A stretch of DNA of 64,000 nucleotides from the NCBI GenBank assembly GCA_014584575.1, contig JACTMP010000057.1, positions 1 to 64,000 of the forward strand, in the 5' to 3' direction. Shown in pieces: positions 27,583-35,911 of this stretch. The notes beneath the pieces are model-generated. The model had not been told where the DNA came from. It saw only the letters and a list, made by a program, of their open reading frames with translations, and did not search any database. The position numbers and the translations under genes were made by a program. This stretch comes from Chloroflexota bacterium. Its GTDB lineage: Bacteria > Chloroflexota > Anaerolineae > Promineifilales > Promineifilaceae. Each line of letters starts with the position of its first letter. The stretch's first letter is position 1.

Positions 27583-29052
27583 TCATTCTTCCCCCACCGG
27601 CAGACCACTGGGCACACTGTCGGGGATGAGGCTGTTTAGCCCGGCAGTGGCAGGGTCGGTCAGGCTCTCCAAAAAGGCTACCAGTTGGGCAATTTCCTGG
27701 CGGTTCAACTCTGTCTGGGGCAATTGCGGCGACAGTGTTGCCAGGATGTCATCGAGGGTGACGGGATAATTTTGCAGGGTGGGGCGTAGTTCCGGGGGGA
27801 GAGTACGGCCGTCAAAAGCCCGCAGCGCCTTTTCCGGTTGCAGATGGTGGGTGATGACGGCCGTCAGCGAATCATAGGCGCCGTTGTGCAGGTAGGGGGC
27901 CGTCAGGGCCACGTTATGCAGGGGTGGGGTGCGAAAAGCGTATTTGTCGGCGGGGTTCTGGCTGATGGCGTAACGGCCGTAATCCAATGGCGCAAAATCA
28001 TCTCGACCCGGCCCAAACTGCGGCGCGGCAATGTTATGGTACTCCTGGTCGGTGAAAAGCGGGCCACTGTGGCAGGCAGCGCAACCGGCACGGCCGTAAA
28101 ACAACAACGCTCCCTGTTTTGCCTGCGGTGATAGGGCTGTTTGTTCCCCCGCCAGATAACGATCCCAGGGTGAATTGGTAAACGAAAACGCCTGCGCCTG
28201 AAAGGCCGCCAACGCATTCGCCGCATGTTGGAAACCCAATTCCGCCGTTGGCACGTCCGGGTACGCTTGCCGGAACAACTCCTGGTAAGCCGGTATTACC
28301 AACAGCCGCGCCATCAACAAAGACCAGATTTCGGGGAAATACTTGCTGTCGTTGGGAATGGCCGCCAGTTCATTTGGCTGGCCGAACACGTCGGTGTCTG
28401 CCCAGCCGGTGGGTAAATTCTGGGCATAAGTCGCTGCCTCGTCCAGCACCGTGCCCGGCGGAATCGCATACCCGGCCACACTATACCACCCGCCCCGCAT
28501 CTCTGCCCGAATGGTAACGGGGAACATTGCCTGGGCGGCCAATACGCTGTCCAGCCCGGCCGGTAAAAATTCACCGGCCGGCGTGTGGAAGCCGGCGACG
28601 GCATCTCCTTCCACCCGGCCCTCCCAGAACATGGTTTCCCATTCGGGCAGCCCGCGATTAAACAGTTCGGTGGCGTGGCGGGGCACAAGGTCACGGTTTT
28701 GGCCCAACCGCCGCTCCGCGCCAAAGCCGCTGCCGCCCGTGCCAATGGAGAGGTGCAGTTGGTCGCCCGTGGCCAGCGCCGGATGGTGGCAAGTGGCGCA
28801 AGAAGTATCCCGGTTGCCGCTCAGTTCCTTATCAAAAAACAAGGCCTGCCCTAAAGCCACCAATGCGGGAGAAGGGGGCGCAGGCGCAGCCAGCGGCATC
28901 AGCCCTTGTTGGGCGATCAGGTTCTGTAATTCCGCGTCGAGATCGGTTGCCTGTGCTGCCTGGCGCTGTTGCCAGAAAAGGAGAAAAACGATCAACAAAA
29001 CCGAACCAATGACAGCGATGGTTACTTTTTTTAGTGTTGGCAACTTGCGCAA
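27583..29052 (-). CDS. Di-haem cytochrome c peroxidase/MauG-family protein
   Basis: 489 residues, exported, with an N-terminal membrane anchor (about 8-27). Two c-type haem motifs are present: CATCH near residue 87 and CAACH near residue 325, the arrangement of bacterial cytochrome c peroxidases and MauG. Family members reduce peroxide or oxidise tryptophan or tyrosine side chains to make protein cofactors. It starts at a TTG immediately after the TAA stop of the upstream gene, with AGGAG overlapping that gene's end, so translation is coupled. The next gene downstream is the amine-oxidase-like protein; a maturation link is an untested idea. Confidence 0.85.
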   Translation of the reverse strand: MRKLPTLKKVTIAVIGSVLLIVFLLFWQQRQAAQATDLDAELQNLIAQQGLMPLAAPAPPSPALVALGQALFFDKELSGNRDTSCATCHHPALATGDQLHLSIGTGGSGFGAERRLGQNRDLVPRHATELFNRGLPEWETMFWEGRVEGDAVAGFHTPAGEFLPAGLDSVLAAQAMFPVTIRAEMRGGWYSVAGYAIPPGTVLDEAATYAQNLPTGWADTDVFGQPNELAAIPNDSKYFPEIWSLLMARLLVIPAYQELFRQAYPDVPTAELGFQHAANALAAFQAQAFSFTNSPWDRYLAGEQTALSPQAKQGALLFYGRAGCAACHSGPLFTDQEYHNIAAPQFGPGRDDFAPLDYGRYAISQNPADKYAFRTPPLHNVALTAPYLHNGAYDSLTAVITHHLQPEKALRAFDGRTLPPELRPTLQNYPVTLDDILATLSPQLPQTELNRQEIAQLVAFLESLTDPATAGLNSLIPDSVPSGLPVGEE

Positions 29053-30207
29053 TTACACTCCTGCTCCCAACAGTCCGGCGGCTGCTTTCCGGGCGGCCAG
29101 TTCTTCGACCACATTGGCGGCCACAATGGCCTCAATGGCCCGTTGTTCGGCGGCCTGCTGCACAATGTCGGCGGCAACCAGGGCGCGGATGGCTTTGAGC
29201 ACGGCCGTAGCTTCCATTTCTTTTGCCGCCGATACCACTATTTCTGCTTCCGCAATAGCTTCTGCCTTTTGGCGATGGGCGGCGCGGCGCACCGCTTCCG
29301 CCTGGGCAAAGGCGGCATCTTCCATCGCTTCTGCTTCGGCAATGCGCGCGGCCGCCTCTTGCCGTGCCCGTTCTTCTTCTGCTTTGGCCTCAGCAATTGC
29401 CAACGCGGCTTCGTCTACGGCCGTCGTTTTGATCAACTCCGCTTCGGACAATGCCTTCATCGCTTCTTCCTCTGCTTCGGCGGCGACCAGTTTGGCTGCT
29501 TTCAGGGCGGATAGGGCCTGGAGGGCGGCTGCCTGTTTGATGCGGCGCGCCTGCTCTTCCGCCTCGGCGGCCGCTTTTTCCGCCTCCACTCGCTGTTGGG
29601 TGGCAGCTTCGGCGGCGGCGCGGGCGGCGTTGGCGTCGGCCTGCGCTTCGGCGCGAATGGCGGCGGCTTCATCAATGGCTGTTGCTTCCACCCGGTTCAC
29701 GGCATCCAGCACAAAGTTCAACTGATGGCTGGCGGCCTTCAACGTATCCGGGTTGATATAGGCATTGACAAGCACCCGTCCACCAGCTTTAACAATCGTT
29801 TCGCGCAGGTTCACCGCCCAATGATGTTCAAATAGGGCGGCAATGGCGGAGCTGCCATTGGGCACTCTGTCCGCCAGATTCTGTAGTTCTGCTTCCGTCA
29901 GGCCATAGTCGGCGTCTGATTCCTTGAGCGACTCGGCCAGTTCGGCGATATTGTTCTGCTCAATGCCTTTTGCACCCAGGCCAATCACTCGGCTGACCAG
30001 TTGCCCAAACGTCTCCTTTTCTTCTGGAGTCAGATCACTAACTTGTTTGCTGCTGACGGTACCATCGGCGCGTTTGATCAGGTAAAGCATGTCAAACAGA
30101 CGGATGCTGCCTTTTTGCCGGGCTGCTCGTAATTCGGCGACAATGTCACGGGCATAAGCGTCGTTTTCAAATCCGATAATCACCATTTGTAAAGGGCCAA
30201 TTGACAT
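29053..30207 (-). CDS. DUF1269/DUF6325-like N-domain with long Ala/Glu coiled coil
   Basis: 384 residues, no membrane segment. Residues 1-150 resemble the DUF1269/DUF6325 type (GPLQMVIIGFENDAYARDIVAEL, then RLFDMLYLIKRADG) with a glycine-rich helical hairpin. Residues about 165-375 are an almost unbroken Ala/Glu/Lys heptad-rich helix (AEAEEQARRIKQAAAL, AEAKAEEERARQEAAAR). The function is unknown; such proteins may scaffold membranes or stress complexes. The minus-strand TAA stop abuts the TTG start of the di-haem peroxidase, so the two form an operon. AAAGGAAA ahead of the ATG supports the start. Confidence 0.7.
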   Translation of the reverse strand: MSIGPLQMVIIGFENDAYARDIVAELRAARQKGSIRLFDMLYLIKRADGTVSSKQVSDLTPEEKETFGQLVSRVIGLGAKGIEQNNIAELAESLKESDADYGLTEAELQNLADRVPNGSSAIAALFEHHWAVNLRETIVKAGGRVLVNAYINPDTLKAASHQLNFVLDAVNRVEATAIDEAAAIRAEAQADANAARAAAEAATQQRVEAEKAAAEAEEQARRIKQAAALQALSALKAAKLVAAEAEEEAMKALSEAELIKTTAVDEAALAIAEAKAEEERARQEAAARIAEAEAMEDAAFAQAEAVRRAAHRQKAEAIAEAEIVVSAAKEMEATAVLKAIRALVAADIVQQAAEQRAIEAIVAANVVEELAARKAAAGLLGAGV

Positions 30208-30280
30208 GATTTTTTTCCTTTATTAGAAGTTTCACTTTTCCCAAAAAGTTGGACTTCTAAATAATACACCAGTTTGGAAA

Positions 30281-30310
30281 ACAACAAAGCCCCCGGTTGG
30301 GGCTTGTTGT
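30281..30310. terminator. Hairpin in divergent intergenic region
   Basis: ACAACAAAGCCCC (30281-30293) pairs, with one bulge, with GGGGCTTGTTGT (30299-30310). It sits between two divergent starts, so it would end or regulate a leader rather than a full gene. Confidence 0.4.
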
Positions 30311-30412
30311 AGAAGAGGAAAGAGGAAAAAGGAATCGAATCAACGGATCATCAACGATAATCGGTTATAGTGTGAGCATGATTGTTTATTTCAAACAAAT
30401 GGAGGTGTCACG

Positions 30413-31330
30413 ATGAATGATGATGTTAAACAATACATAGACCCTGGGCAGGAAGGCCCAGGCCCGGAACCTGTGCAGCGCATTCCTTATCTATTGGCAG
30501 CCGAAAACCTGGAAATGGCGATGGGCGGTGATGAATCAGTCGCCCCCGGTTGGGCCAATTGGGTGGCCGAGGGTAATGATTTTGGCGAAGTTGCGTTCGT
30601 GCCCGTAGAAGTGGACGGTGCATTGCGCCAGGGATTCTTTAGTCACGGCCGTTATGATGCTGGCGTCTGGCAAACTGCTCGTGTAGAAGCGCCGGGTATG
30701 CTCGTGAATGTCGCTATGGATTTCCTGGTTATCCCGGACGACGGTGAACAAGAACGGCCGCGTAGTCTGGTGGTTGGCCTGGGACTTGACCCGTTTGGCG
30801 GTACGGATGGGCAGAGCCAGTCGGTGCAGTGGGCGTTAACTGATGTGCTTTATAACGTGCCGGTGCGGGCTTCGATCACGGCCGTAGCCCAGAGCGAGGT
30901 GGTGACTATCTTTGTACGCAGCACAGCATTTGAGCCGGGTTCCACCACCGTTGTCAGCAATGGCACAGGCTCGGTTTGTGTGGCTGGTTTGTGCGCCCGT
31001 GAAGATTATGACCGCATCTACATTCTGCTGCCGCCAAACGCCGCGCCCAACCTGTGGCAGCAGGCGGCTAATGTGGCTGCCAACACCCGTTGGACTATTG
31101 GCGGCAGCGCCGATGATGCCGGTTTGGGCAGCCGGTTGTTAGGGCAAACTGTGGCCCACAAACGGCCGTTAGTAGTCTGTGTTGAGCCTAATGCCTGGAA
31201 TAGCGGCAATGGCCCACTTTCACAGGCGTGGTATGACACCCACTATCCATTGACTCGTTTTCTGAGTGTATCATCTGCCCAACTGGCTAACGTGCAGGGC
31301 TTTATTCAGTTCGTCCAGGCCAATTTTTAA
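30413..31330 (+). CDS. Hypothetical protein, unrecognised
   Basis: 305 residues, acidic, no signal peptide or clear membrane span. I do not recognise a family. It opens with a Pro/Gly-rich segment, then mixed beta-rich sequence (GWANWVAEGNDFGEVAFVPVEVDG, abridged here) and a C-terminal region with KRPLVVCVEPNAW. Two nearby cysteines (CVAGLC) might bind metal or form a disulfide. The start follows GGAGGTG at ideal spacing, so it is well supported as a gene. It is convergent with the FGE-type gene, with five bases between the stops. Confidence 0.75.
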   Translation: MNDDVKQYIDPGQEGPGPEPVQRIPYLLAAENLEMAMGGDESVAPGWANWVAEGNDFGEVAFVPVEVDGALRQGFFSHGRYDAGVWQTARVEAPGMLVNVAMDFLVIPDDGEQERPRSLVVGLGLDPFGGTDGQSQSVQWALTDVLYNVPVRASITAVAQSEVVTIFVRSTAFEPGSTTVVSNGTGSVCVAGLCAREDYDRIYILLPPNAAPNLWQQAANVAANTRWTIGGSADDAGLGSRLLGQTVAHKRPLVVCVEPNAWNSGNGPLSQAWYDTHYPLTRFLSVSSAQLANVQGFIQFVQANF

Positions 31331-31335
31331 GGGGA

Positions 31336-32364
31336 TCATTGGTCACGGACGCAGCGCACACCGACGTAGGGTTGTTCGTCACTTTGCATTCGTGTCCAGA
31401 GGGTGATGGTGGCGGCGCTGTCGGCAAATGAGCCACCTTTGCTGATGTGTTGGCCGCTGCCATCACCAGTGTAACAGGCGTTCACGGCCGTGTCCTGCAC
31501 CCACTCGCGCACATTGCCGATCAGGTCGCACACCGGTTGATCCTGGCAGCGGTCAGCACTCACGGAAACAGCCAGGTCACGGCCGTTGCCAGATTCCGCC
31601 AGGTTGCCCAGGTCCCCATCAAACGCATCTCCCCAGGGATAATTGGCGGTGCGATTACCACGGGCGGCAAACACCCACTCGGCTTCTTCAGGCAGCCGCG
31701 CGCCAATTGATTCACAATAAGCAGCGGCATCAGTCCAACTTATACCCCAGACGGGGTGGCTGGCTTCACCTGCCGGATGCGTCCACCCATTTTCGCCAAT
31801 TTGCCAGAGCGGAGGCGGGGCGCAGTTCCCTGCTTGAACACAGTTGAGATAATCCTGATTGCGCACCTCGGTGCGTTGAATTTGAAAAGGTTGGACGGGG
31901 AGCGTACAAAACTCAGAAGTTGTACCCAAAATAGCGGTACCACCAGATATGGAATGCCAGGCTGGGTCTGAGTCACGGCCGTTCAGCCACCACACGGCCG
32001 TCATGCTCAACAGCAGCACAACGATCAGTCCGCCAATCAACCATAAATTTTCGCGTAGCCAATGGGAAAATATGCGCTTCTCAACAACAGGGACAAACAC
32101 TTGGGTGGGGCGGGGCCAGTTGACATGGGGACGTTCTTCCTGCAAGGCAGCCAATAACTCCGGCAACCGGTTTTGCCGGGCAAATAGCAGCGTCAGTTCA
32201 CGTGCTTTGTCTGCTCTGGTTTCGCCCCCCACATCTTCCAGGTCAAGATTGAATCGCAAAGCCAGTGTGCGGAGTTCCTGCAAATTATAGTGGGTCGCTA
32301 ACAGACTTTGTAGCTCGTAGATGGGGTTGATCGCTGAGGTTGGGGTTTCTTGCTGCTCATTCAT
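31336..32364 (-). CDS. Membrane protein with EAD/Death-like N-domain and FGE-sulfatase domain
   Basis: 342 residues. Residues about 12-85 (YELQSLLATHYNLQELRTL through LPELLAALQEERPHVNW) resemble effector-associated or Death-like adaptor domains that recruit partners in bacterial conflict systems. One membrane span follows (about 108-128). The outside part (about 140-342) is a formylglycine-generating-enzyme/SUMF1 domain: IQRTEVRNQDY, WTDAAAYCESIGARLPEEAEW, NVREWVQD, KGGSF. Catalytic FGE cysteines were not identified, and in such contexts the domain often serves in recognition. The start at 32364 overlaps a perfect palindrome. No caspase- or NACHT-like partner is in the window. Confidence 0.7.
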   Translation of the reverse strand: MNEQQETPTSAINPIYELQSLLATHYNLQELRTLALRFNLDLEDVGGETRADKARELTLLFARQNRLPELLAALQEERPHVNWPRPTQVFVPVVEKRIFSHWLRENLWLIGGLIVVLLLSMTAVWWLNGRDSDPAWHSISGGTAILGTTSEFCTLPVQPFQIQRTEVRNQDYLNCVQAGNCAPPPLWQIGENGWTHPAGEASHPVWGISWTDAAAYCESIGARLPEEAEWVFAARGNRTANYPWGDAFDGDLGNLAESGNGRDLAVSVSADRCQDQPVCDLIGNVREWVQDTAVNACYTGDGSGQHISKGGSFADSAATITLWTRMQSDEQPYVGVRCVRDQ

Positions 32365-32405
32365 GCTACGGATACGGCCGTGACTGACGGCCGTATCCGT
32401 AGCAT
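32363..32405. promoter_or_regulatory. Perfect 19-bp inverted repeat over the FGE gene start
   Basis: Arms 32363-32381 and 32387-32405 are exact complements around the spacer GACTG, each ending in the octamer ACGGCCGT. The left arm includes part of the start codon (32362-32364), so folding in mRNA would hide the start, and in DNA it could be a protein-binding site. Confidence 0.7.
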
Positions 32406-32438
32406 AAACCAGTTCACCCAATTTGGGTAGGAAATAAG

Positions 32439-35072
32439 CTACCGCTGAATGACAGGCAGATAAGTGTAGGAGATTTCCAGTAGCGGCCACGCTTCAGCGG
32501 CCTGGCCAATGACCTCAATTTCATTCAGCGCGGCCACTTCATCCCAATACCAGCGTCCGGTAACGGCATCCACCGTCAGACGCAGCCGGTCAATTTCCAC
32601 CGGGGTGTTGAAAGTGATGAGCGTACCGCCATTTTCCAGCGGTTCAATGCGGCCGGTGGCACGGCCGTCTACCAGCACATCGTCCAGATAGACATTGAGG
32701 GTGGCATTGTCCACATAAAACGGCCCATACTGCGTTGGTTCACCAAAACCGTTCCAGTCGCCGCCGTCCGGTGGCGGGCCAACCAGCCGAATTTGTTTGA
32801 CGCGCATGGTAGTGGGCCAGGTTAGCTCCACCCATTCGCCGGTGGTGTGCCCATCCTCCGTCAGCCAACCCAACTCATCATCCTGATATGGGAGTCGGTA
32901 TGCTGGCCCTTCCTCAAAGTAGGGCGCGATTGGGCCGCCAGCCGGAATAGGAATCCAGCCACGCCGGTCGTTAATTCTCTCTGCGTCAAATCTGGTTTCA
33001 CCCTCCACTTTGTAAGTGCTGGCATTGGCGTGGGCAAAGGGGGCCACATTTTGCCAACCTGTTTCAGCATCGGCCAGCACATCATCTAGCGAACCGCTGA
33101 CGTGCCCCATGTGGCAGCCGACGCAGGTGACAGTTTCGCCGGGGCGTGCCCAGGCGCTGCCCTGGGCAATGGTGGTGTAACCGCGATTCCAACTACGCAC
33201 CAGCCGTCCTTCGGCGTCGCGCAGCACAAAAAAGCCCATCACATCGGCGGGTACGGACATGGTAAAAGCACCACCCGGCGTCACATCCACTTCGTCCCAA
33301 AGAATGGCCCGCACCTGGTCGTCGGCGCGGAAGTTGGCGCAGGGGTTGGGCCAATCGTTATAGCAGTACGCGCCGGTAAACTGGTTGGCGTCAATCCACA
33401 ACTCTGCCGAGGCCACGCTGCCCGGCGGTGGCGAATTATTGACATAGGGAGTGAAGAGGGAGGGGTTGGCGTAGATGTTGGGGTTGTGAATGGTGGCTAA
33501 CTCAATATCATTCGGCCCGTTTTGGCTGAACCAGTAGGCGGGCAAGGTGTTGGGTACATTGCCGTGTACGGGGTCATCGCTGGCGATCTGGGTGAAGGTA
33601 TCGGGCAGGGATGTCCAGCCCACGCGGGGCACGATGGGGGTGGCGTCCATGAGATCGGCCGTGCCCAGGCCAAAGGGAGACAGGTCTATGGCAATGGGCA
33701 TCTGCCCCGCGCCATCGAGTTCCATTGTCCACAGGCGGTAGCGCTGGTTGGAGCCTTGCAGGTCAAAGCCGTTGTAGGTGCCGCTGGTGGGCAGGCTGTT
33801 GTCTTCTTCGGATTGGGAGTAGAGGACACGGCCGTCGGGCAGCCCCGCCGGATGGAGCGCATAAGGCCCGGAGTTGTCCCCCTGGTTCCACGCTTTGTCA
33901 TAGCTCAATCCGGCCAGGGCGTCAACGGCGTTAGCATAGAGCATTTCCACGCCGGGGCGGGCCACGCGGATGCCGGTGTGAAAGGTGGAATGCACCATCG
34001 TCTGGTCAGGCTGCATGGTGTAGGCCACATAAAGCTGCCCGTTGGCCTGCACGATGGCCGGTTGCGCGGCGGCGTAGGTGTCGCCGTGCCCGGAATCATT
34101 GGTCAGATTCCAAAAGCAGCAGGGCGTCCAGGCAAAGCGTTTGAAATCCGTGCCATCCGGGTTGACGGTCATCAGGTGCCAGGTGTTGGGCGCTTGCCGT
34201 ACCTGGAAGCCGCCTGGCAAAATTGCCAGCGGCGGATTAAAGGTGGCGTCGGGGTTTGCCAGAATGACGGTGCCGTCGGGCAGGGTGACGTTGTGGTCGG
34301 CGTTGTCTATGCGGTTGTAGATGCCGGTTTCGGAAGGCTGGTTGAACTGGTTCCACCAGCGAGAGAGCAGGATACGGCCGTCCGGCAGTGGTGTGGGATG
34401 CAGTACCCCGGCGCGTTCGGTGGTGATGCGCCGCAAGTTATCTCCATCGCTATCCATGATGTAGATGTTGAAGGATTCACGGCCGTCGTAATGGGCGCGG
34501 GTGGGGTAACGAGAGGAGTTGAAAGCGATACGGCCGTCGGCCAGATAAGCCGGGAACAGGTCATGGTAATCGCTGTAGGTCTGCGCGTTGCCCCACAGGT
34601 GGGCGTTGGGAATGGTGATGCTGCGGTCAGATTGGGTGAGTTGCACCAGACTCGCGCCGCTGAAGTCACCCACGTTTACTTCGTAAATGCGCCAGCCATA
34701 GTCCGGATCGGTGGGGTCTATGGTGGTAGCCCCGGCAAAGACAATGGTGGTGGTGTCGAAGCTGACATCAGGGGATTGCACATCTACCAGACCGGGCAGA
34801 TTGTACACGTGCAATGACCCGTCGGCGTTGCGCTGCACCAGACGGCTGCCCGGCGCATATTTGGGCAGCCCGGTGCCAAATTGCCCGGCGGGGCCAACTT
34901 CATCGCGGAAGATGGTGTCTTCGGTGGCCAGGTGGGCGCGGGCGACGAAGATGAGGGGCGGCAGGCCGCCGTTGACGGTGCGGGTGTCGGCGAGGGCGAC
35001 GGCCGTGACCATAATAAAAATGATGAGAGAGCTAATAATTGCAGGAAAAACAAACCAGGATAATCGTTTCAT
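32439..35072 (-). CDS. Secreted HzsA-like haem protein
   Basis: 877 residues with a signal peptide (about 1-28). The first roughly 560 residues are a beta-propeller-like region with repeated PDGRI and WW/WN turns (LPDGRILLSRWWNQF, YVAYTMQPD) resembling the hydrazine-synthase-alpha-related family. A single c-type haem motif, CVGCH, lies near residue 650, and a discoidin-like beta domain (about 745-860) follows. It ends in YTYLPVIQR, the YLP tail type seen in two other secreted proteins here. Hydrazine synthesis is not implied, since most family members are in non-anammox bacteria. Role unknown, probably extracytoplasmic redox or binding. Confidence 0.7.
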   Translation of the reverse strand: MKRLSWFVFPAIISSLIIFIMVTAVALADTRTVNGGLPPLIFVARAHLATEDTIFRDEVGPAGQFGTGLPKYAPGSRLVQRNADGSLHVYNLPGLVDVQSPDVSFDTTTIVFAGATTIDPTDPDYGWRIYEVNVGDFSGASLVQLTQSDRSITIPNAHLWGNAQTYSDYHDLFPAYLADGRIAFNSSRYPTRAHYDGRESFNIYIMDSDGDNLRRITTERAGVLHPTPLPDGRILLSRWWNQFNQPSETGIYNRIDNADHNVTLPDGTVILANPDATFNPPLAILPGGFQVRQAPNTWHLMTVNPDGTDFKRFAWTPCCFWNLTNDSGHGDTYAAAQPAIVQANGQLYVAYTMQPDQTMVHSTFHTGIRVARPGVEMLYANAVDALAGLSYDKAWNQGDNSGPYALHPAGLPDGRVLYSQSEEDNSLPTSGTYNGFDLQGSNQRYRLWTMELDGAGQMPIAIDLSPFGLGTADLMDATPIVPRVGWTSLPDTFTQIASDDPVHGNVPNTLPAYWFSQNGPNDIELATIHNPNIYANPSLFTPYVNNSPPPGSVASAELWIDANQFTGAYCYNDWPNPCANFRADDQVRAILWDEVDVTPGGAFTMSVPADVMGFFVLRDAEGRLVRSWNRGYTTIAQGSAWARPGETVTCVGCHMGHVSGSLDDVLADAETGWQNVAPFAHANASTYKVEGETRFDAERINDRRGWIPIPAGGPIAPYFEEGPAYRLPYQDDELGWLTEDGHTTGEWVELTWPTTMRVKQIRLVGPPPDGGDWNGFGEPTQYGPFYVDNATLNVYLDDVLVDGRATGRIEPLENGGTLITFNTPVEIDRLRLTVDAVTGRWYWDEVAALNEIEVIGQAAEAWPLLEISYTYLPVIQR

Positions 35073-35179
35073 GTTCTGCTCCTTTGTGAGGCGAGTTGCC
35101 AGACTTCTTCTACACGGAGCAGATGGTAACAGACGATGGGGGCGGACTAAACCGGACTTCGGTACTGGGATCGGTTGTA

Positions 35180-35210
35180 GATTGGTTCATTCTTGGAGAA
35201 TGAACCAATC
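35180..35210. repeat. Perfect 14-bp hairpin
   Basis: GATTGGTTCATTCT (35180-35193) and its exact complement (35197-35210) enclose TGG. It lies just past the Uma2 stop (35216) on the minus strand and probably forms its transcript end. Confidence 0.6.
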
Positions 35211-35215
35211 TATCG

Positions 35216-35806
35216 TTATTGATTGAATAGCGTGTGGGTGGTGATTTGGAGGCCAGGAAAGATGTTGGATTGGATGATTTCTTCGCCGATGAATTGATTG
35301 ACCAGGGCGTATTCCTGACCGGATAGGGTGAAGACCTGTACGGAACGGGTTTTGGGATTGGCGATCCAATACTCCGGCACACCGGCCTGTTCGTAGGCGG
35401 TGAATTTGACGGATTGGTCGGTGCGCCCGGTGCTGTCGGAGAGAACTTCCACGATGAGATCCGGCGCGCCGGTGAAAAATTTAGCGCCGGGTTTAGGCCA
35501 CCGTTCGGCGCGAATGAAGAGGATATCAGGCTGCACCGGGCGGGAAAATTCAGACAGGTGAACTTCAAAAGGGGCAGTAATGACGTAGCCCAACTTATGT
35601 TCGATGACAAAGTTACCCATCTGCCGGGCGGTTTCAAAAACGGTAAATTGATGGTCAAGTCCGGGGGCGTTGGTCACGTATAATACTCCTTCGATGATTT
35701 CATACCGACGGCCGTCATCCGGCAATTTGAGGTAATCGTCATACGTCCAGTGACCTTGTTTGGGCTTCACGACTTCTTCGGTGGGGAAAATCATTGTCTC
35801 TGCCAT
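35216..35806 (-). CDS. Uma2 family (DUF820) endonuclease-like protein
   Basis: 196 residues, the normal size for Uma2/DUF820 proteins, which have a PD-(D/E)XK nuclease-like fold and are strongly expanded in Chloroflexota and cyanobacteria. Visible are the N-terminal YDDYLKLPDDGRRYEIIEGVLY, then VQPDILFI and PDLIVEVLSDST, which carry the acidic residues, and YEQAGVPEYWIANP with the later part of the core. GGAG lies ahead of the ATG. Its cellular role is unknown; the family is often found near mobile or defence genes. Confidence 0.88.
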   Translation of the reverse strand: MAETMIFPTEEVVKPKQGHWTYDDYLKLPDDGRRYEIIEGVLYVTNAPGLDHQFTVFETARQMGNFVIEHKLGYVITAPFEVHLSEFSRPVQPDILFIRAERWPKPGAKFFTGAPDLIVEVLSDSTGRTDQSVKFTAYEQAGVPEYWIANPKTRSVQVFTLSGQEYALVNQFIGEEIIQSNIFPGLQITTHTLFNQ

Positions 35807-35854
35807 TCCGTTTATTCTCCGCAGTTGATAGTACGCAGTATAAAACGTAATGCG

Positions 35855-35911
35855 TAAGCCGTAAACCGTAATCCGATTTCGACTTTTTCACGGATTACGG
35901 TTTACGGCTTA
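35855..35911. repeat. Perfect 21-bp inverted repeat overlapping a stop codon
   Basis: Arms 35855-35875 and 35891-35911 are exact complements, built from GTAA(A/T)CCG-type units, with a 15-base spacer. The right arm encodes the last residues (SRKP) and stop of the nucleoside kinase gene. It belongs to the same CGGATTACGG family seen at 59450-59480 and 61322-61400. Confidence 0.85.

Noticed and set aside
33522-34817. Long plus-strand frame of 431 codons opposite the HzsA-like gene
   Set aside because: The opposite strand carries a signal peptide, haem motif and known domain layout; the plus frame is low in complexity (Gly/Val/His rich) with no motif or ribosome site.
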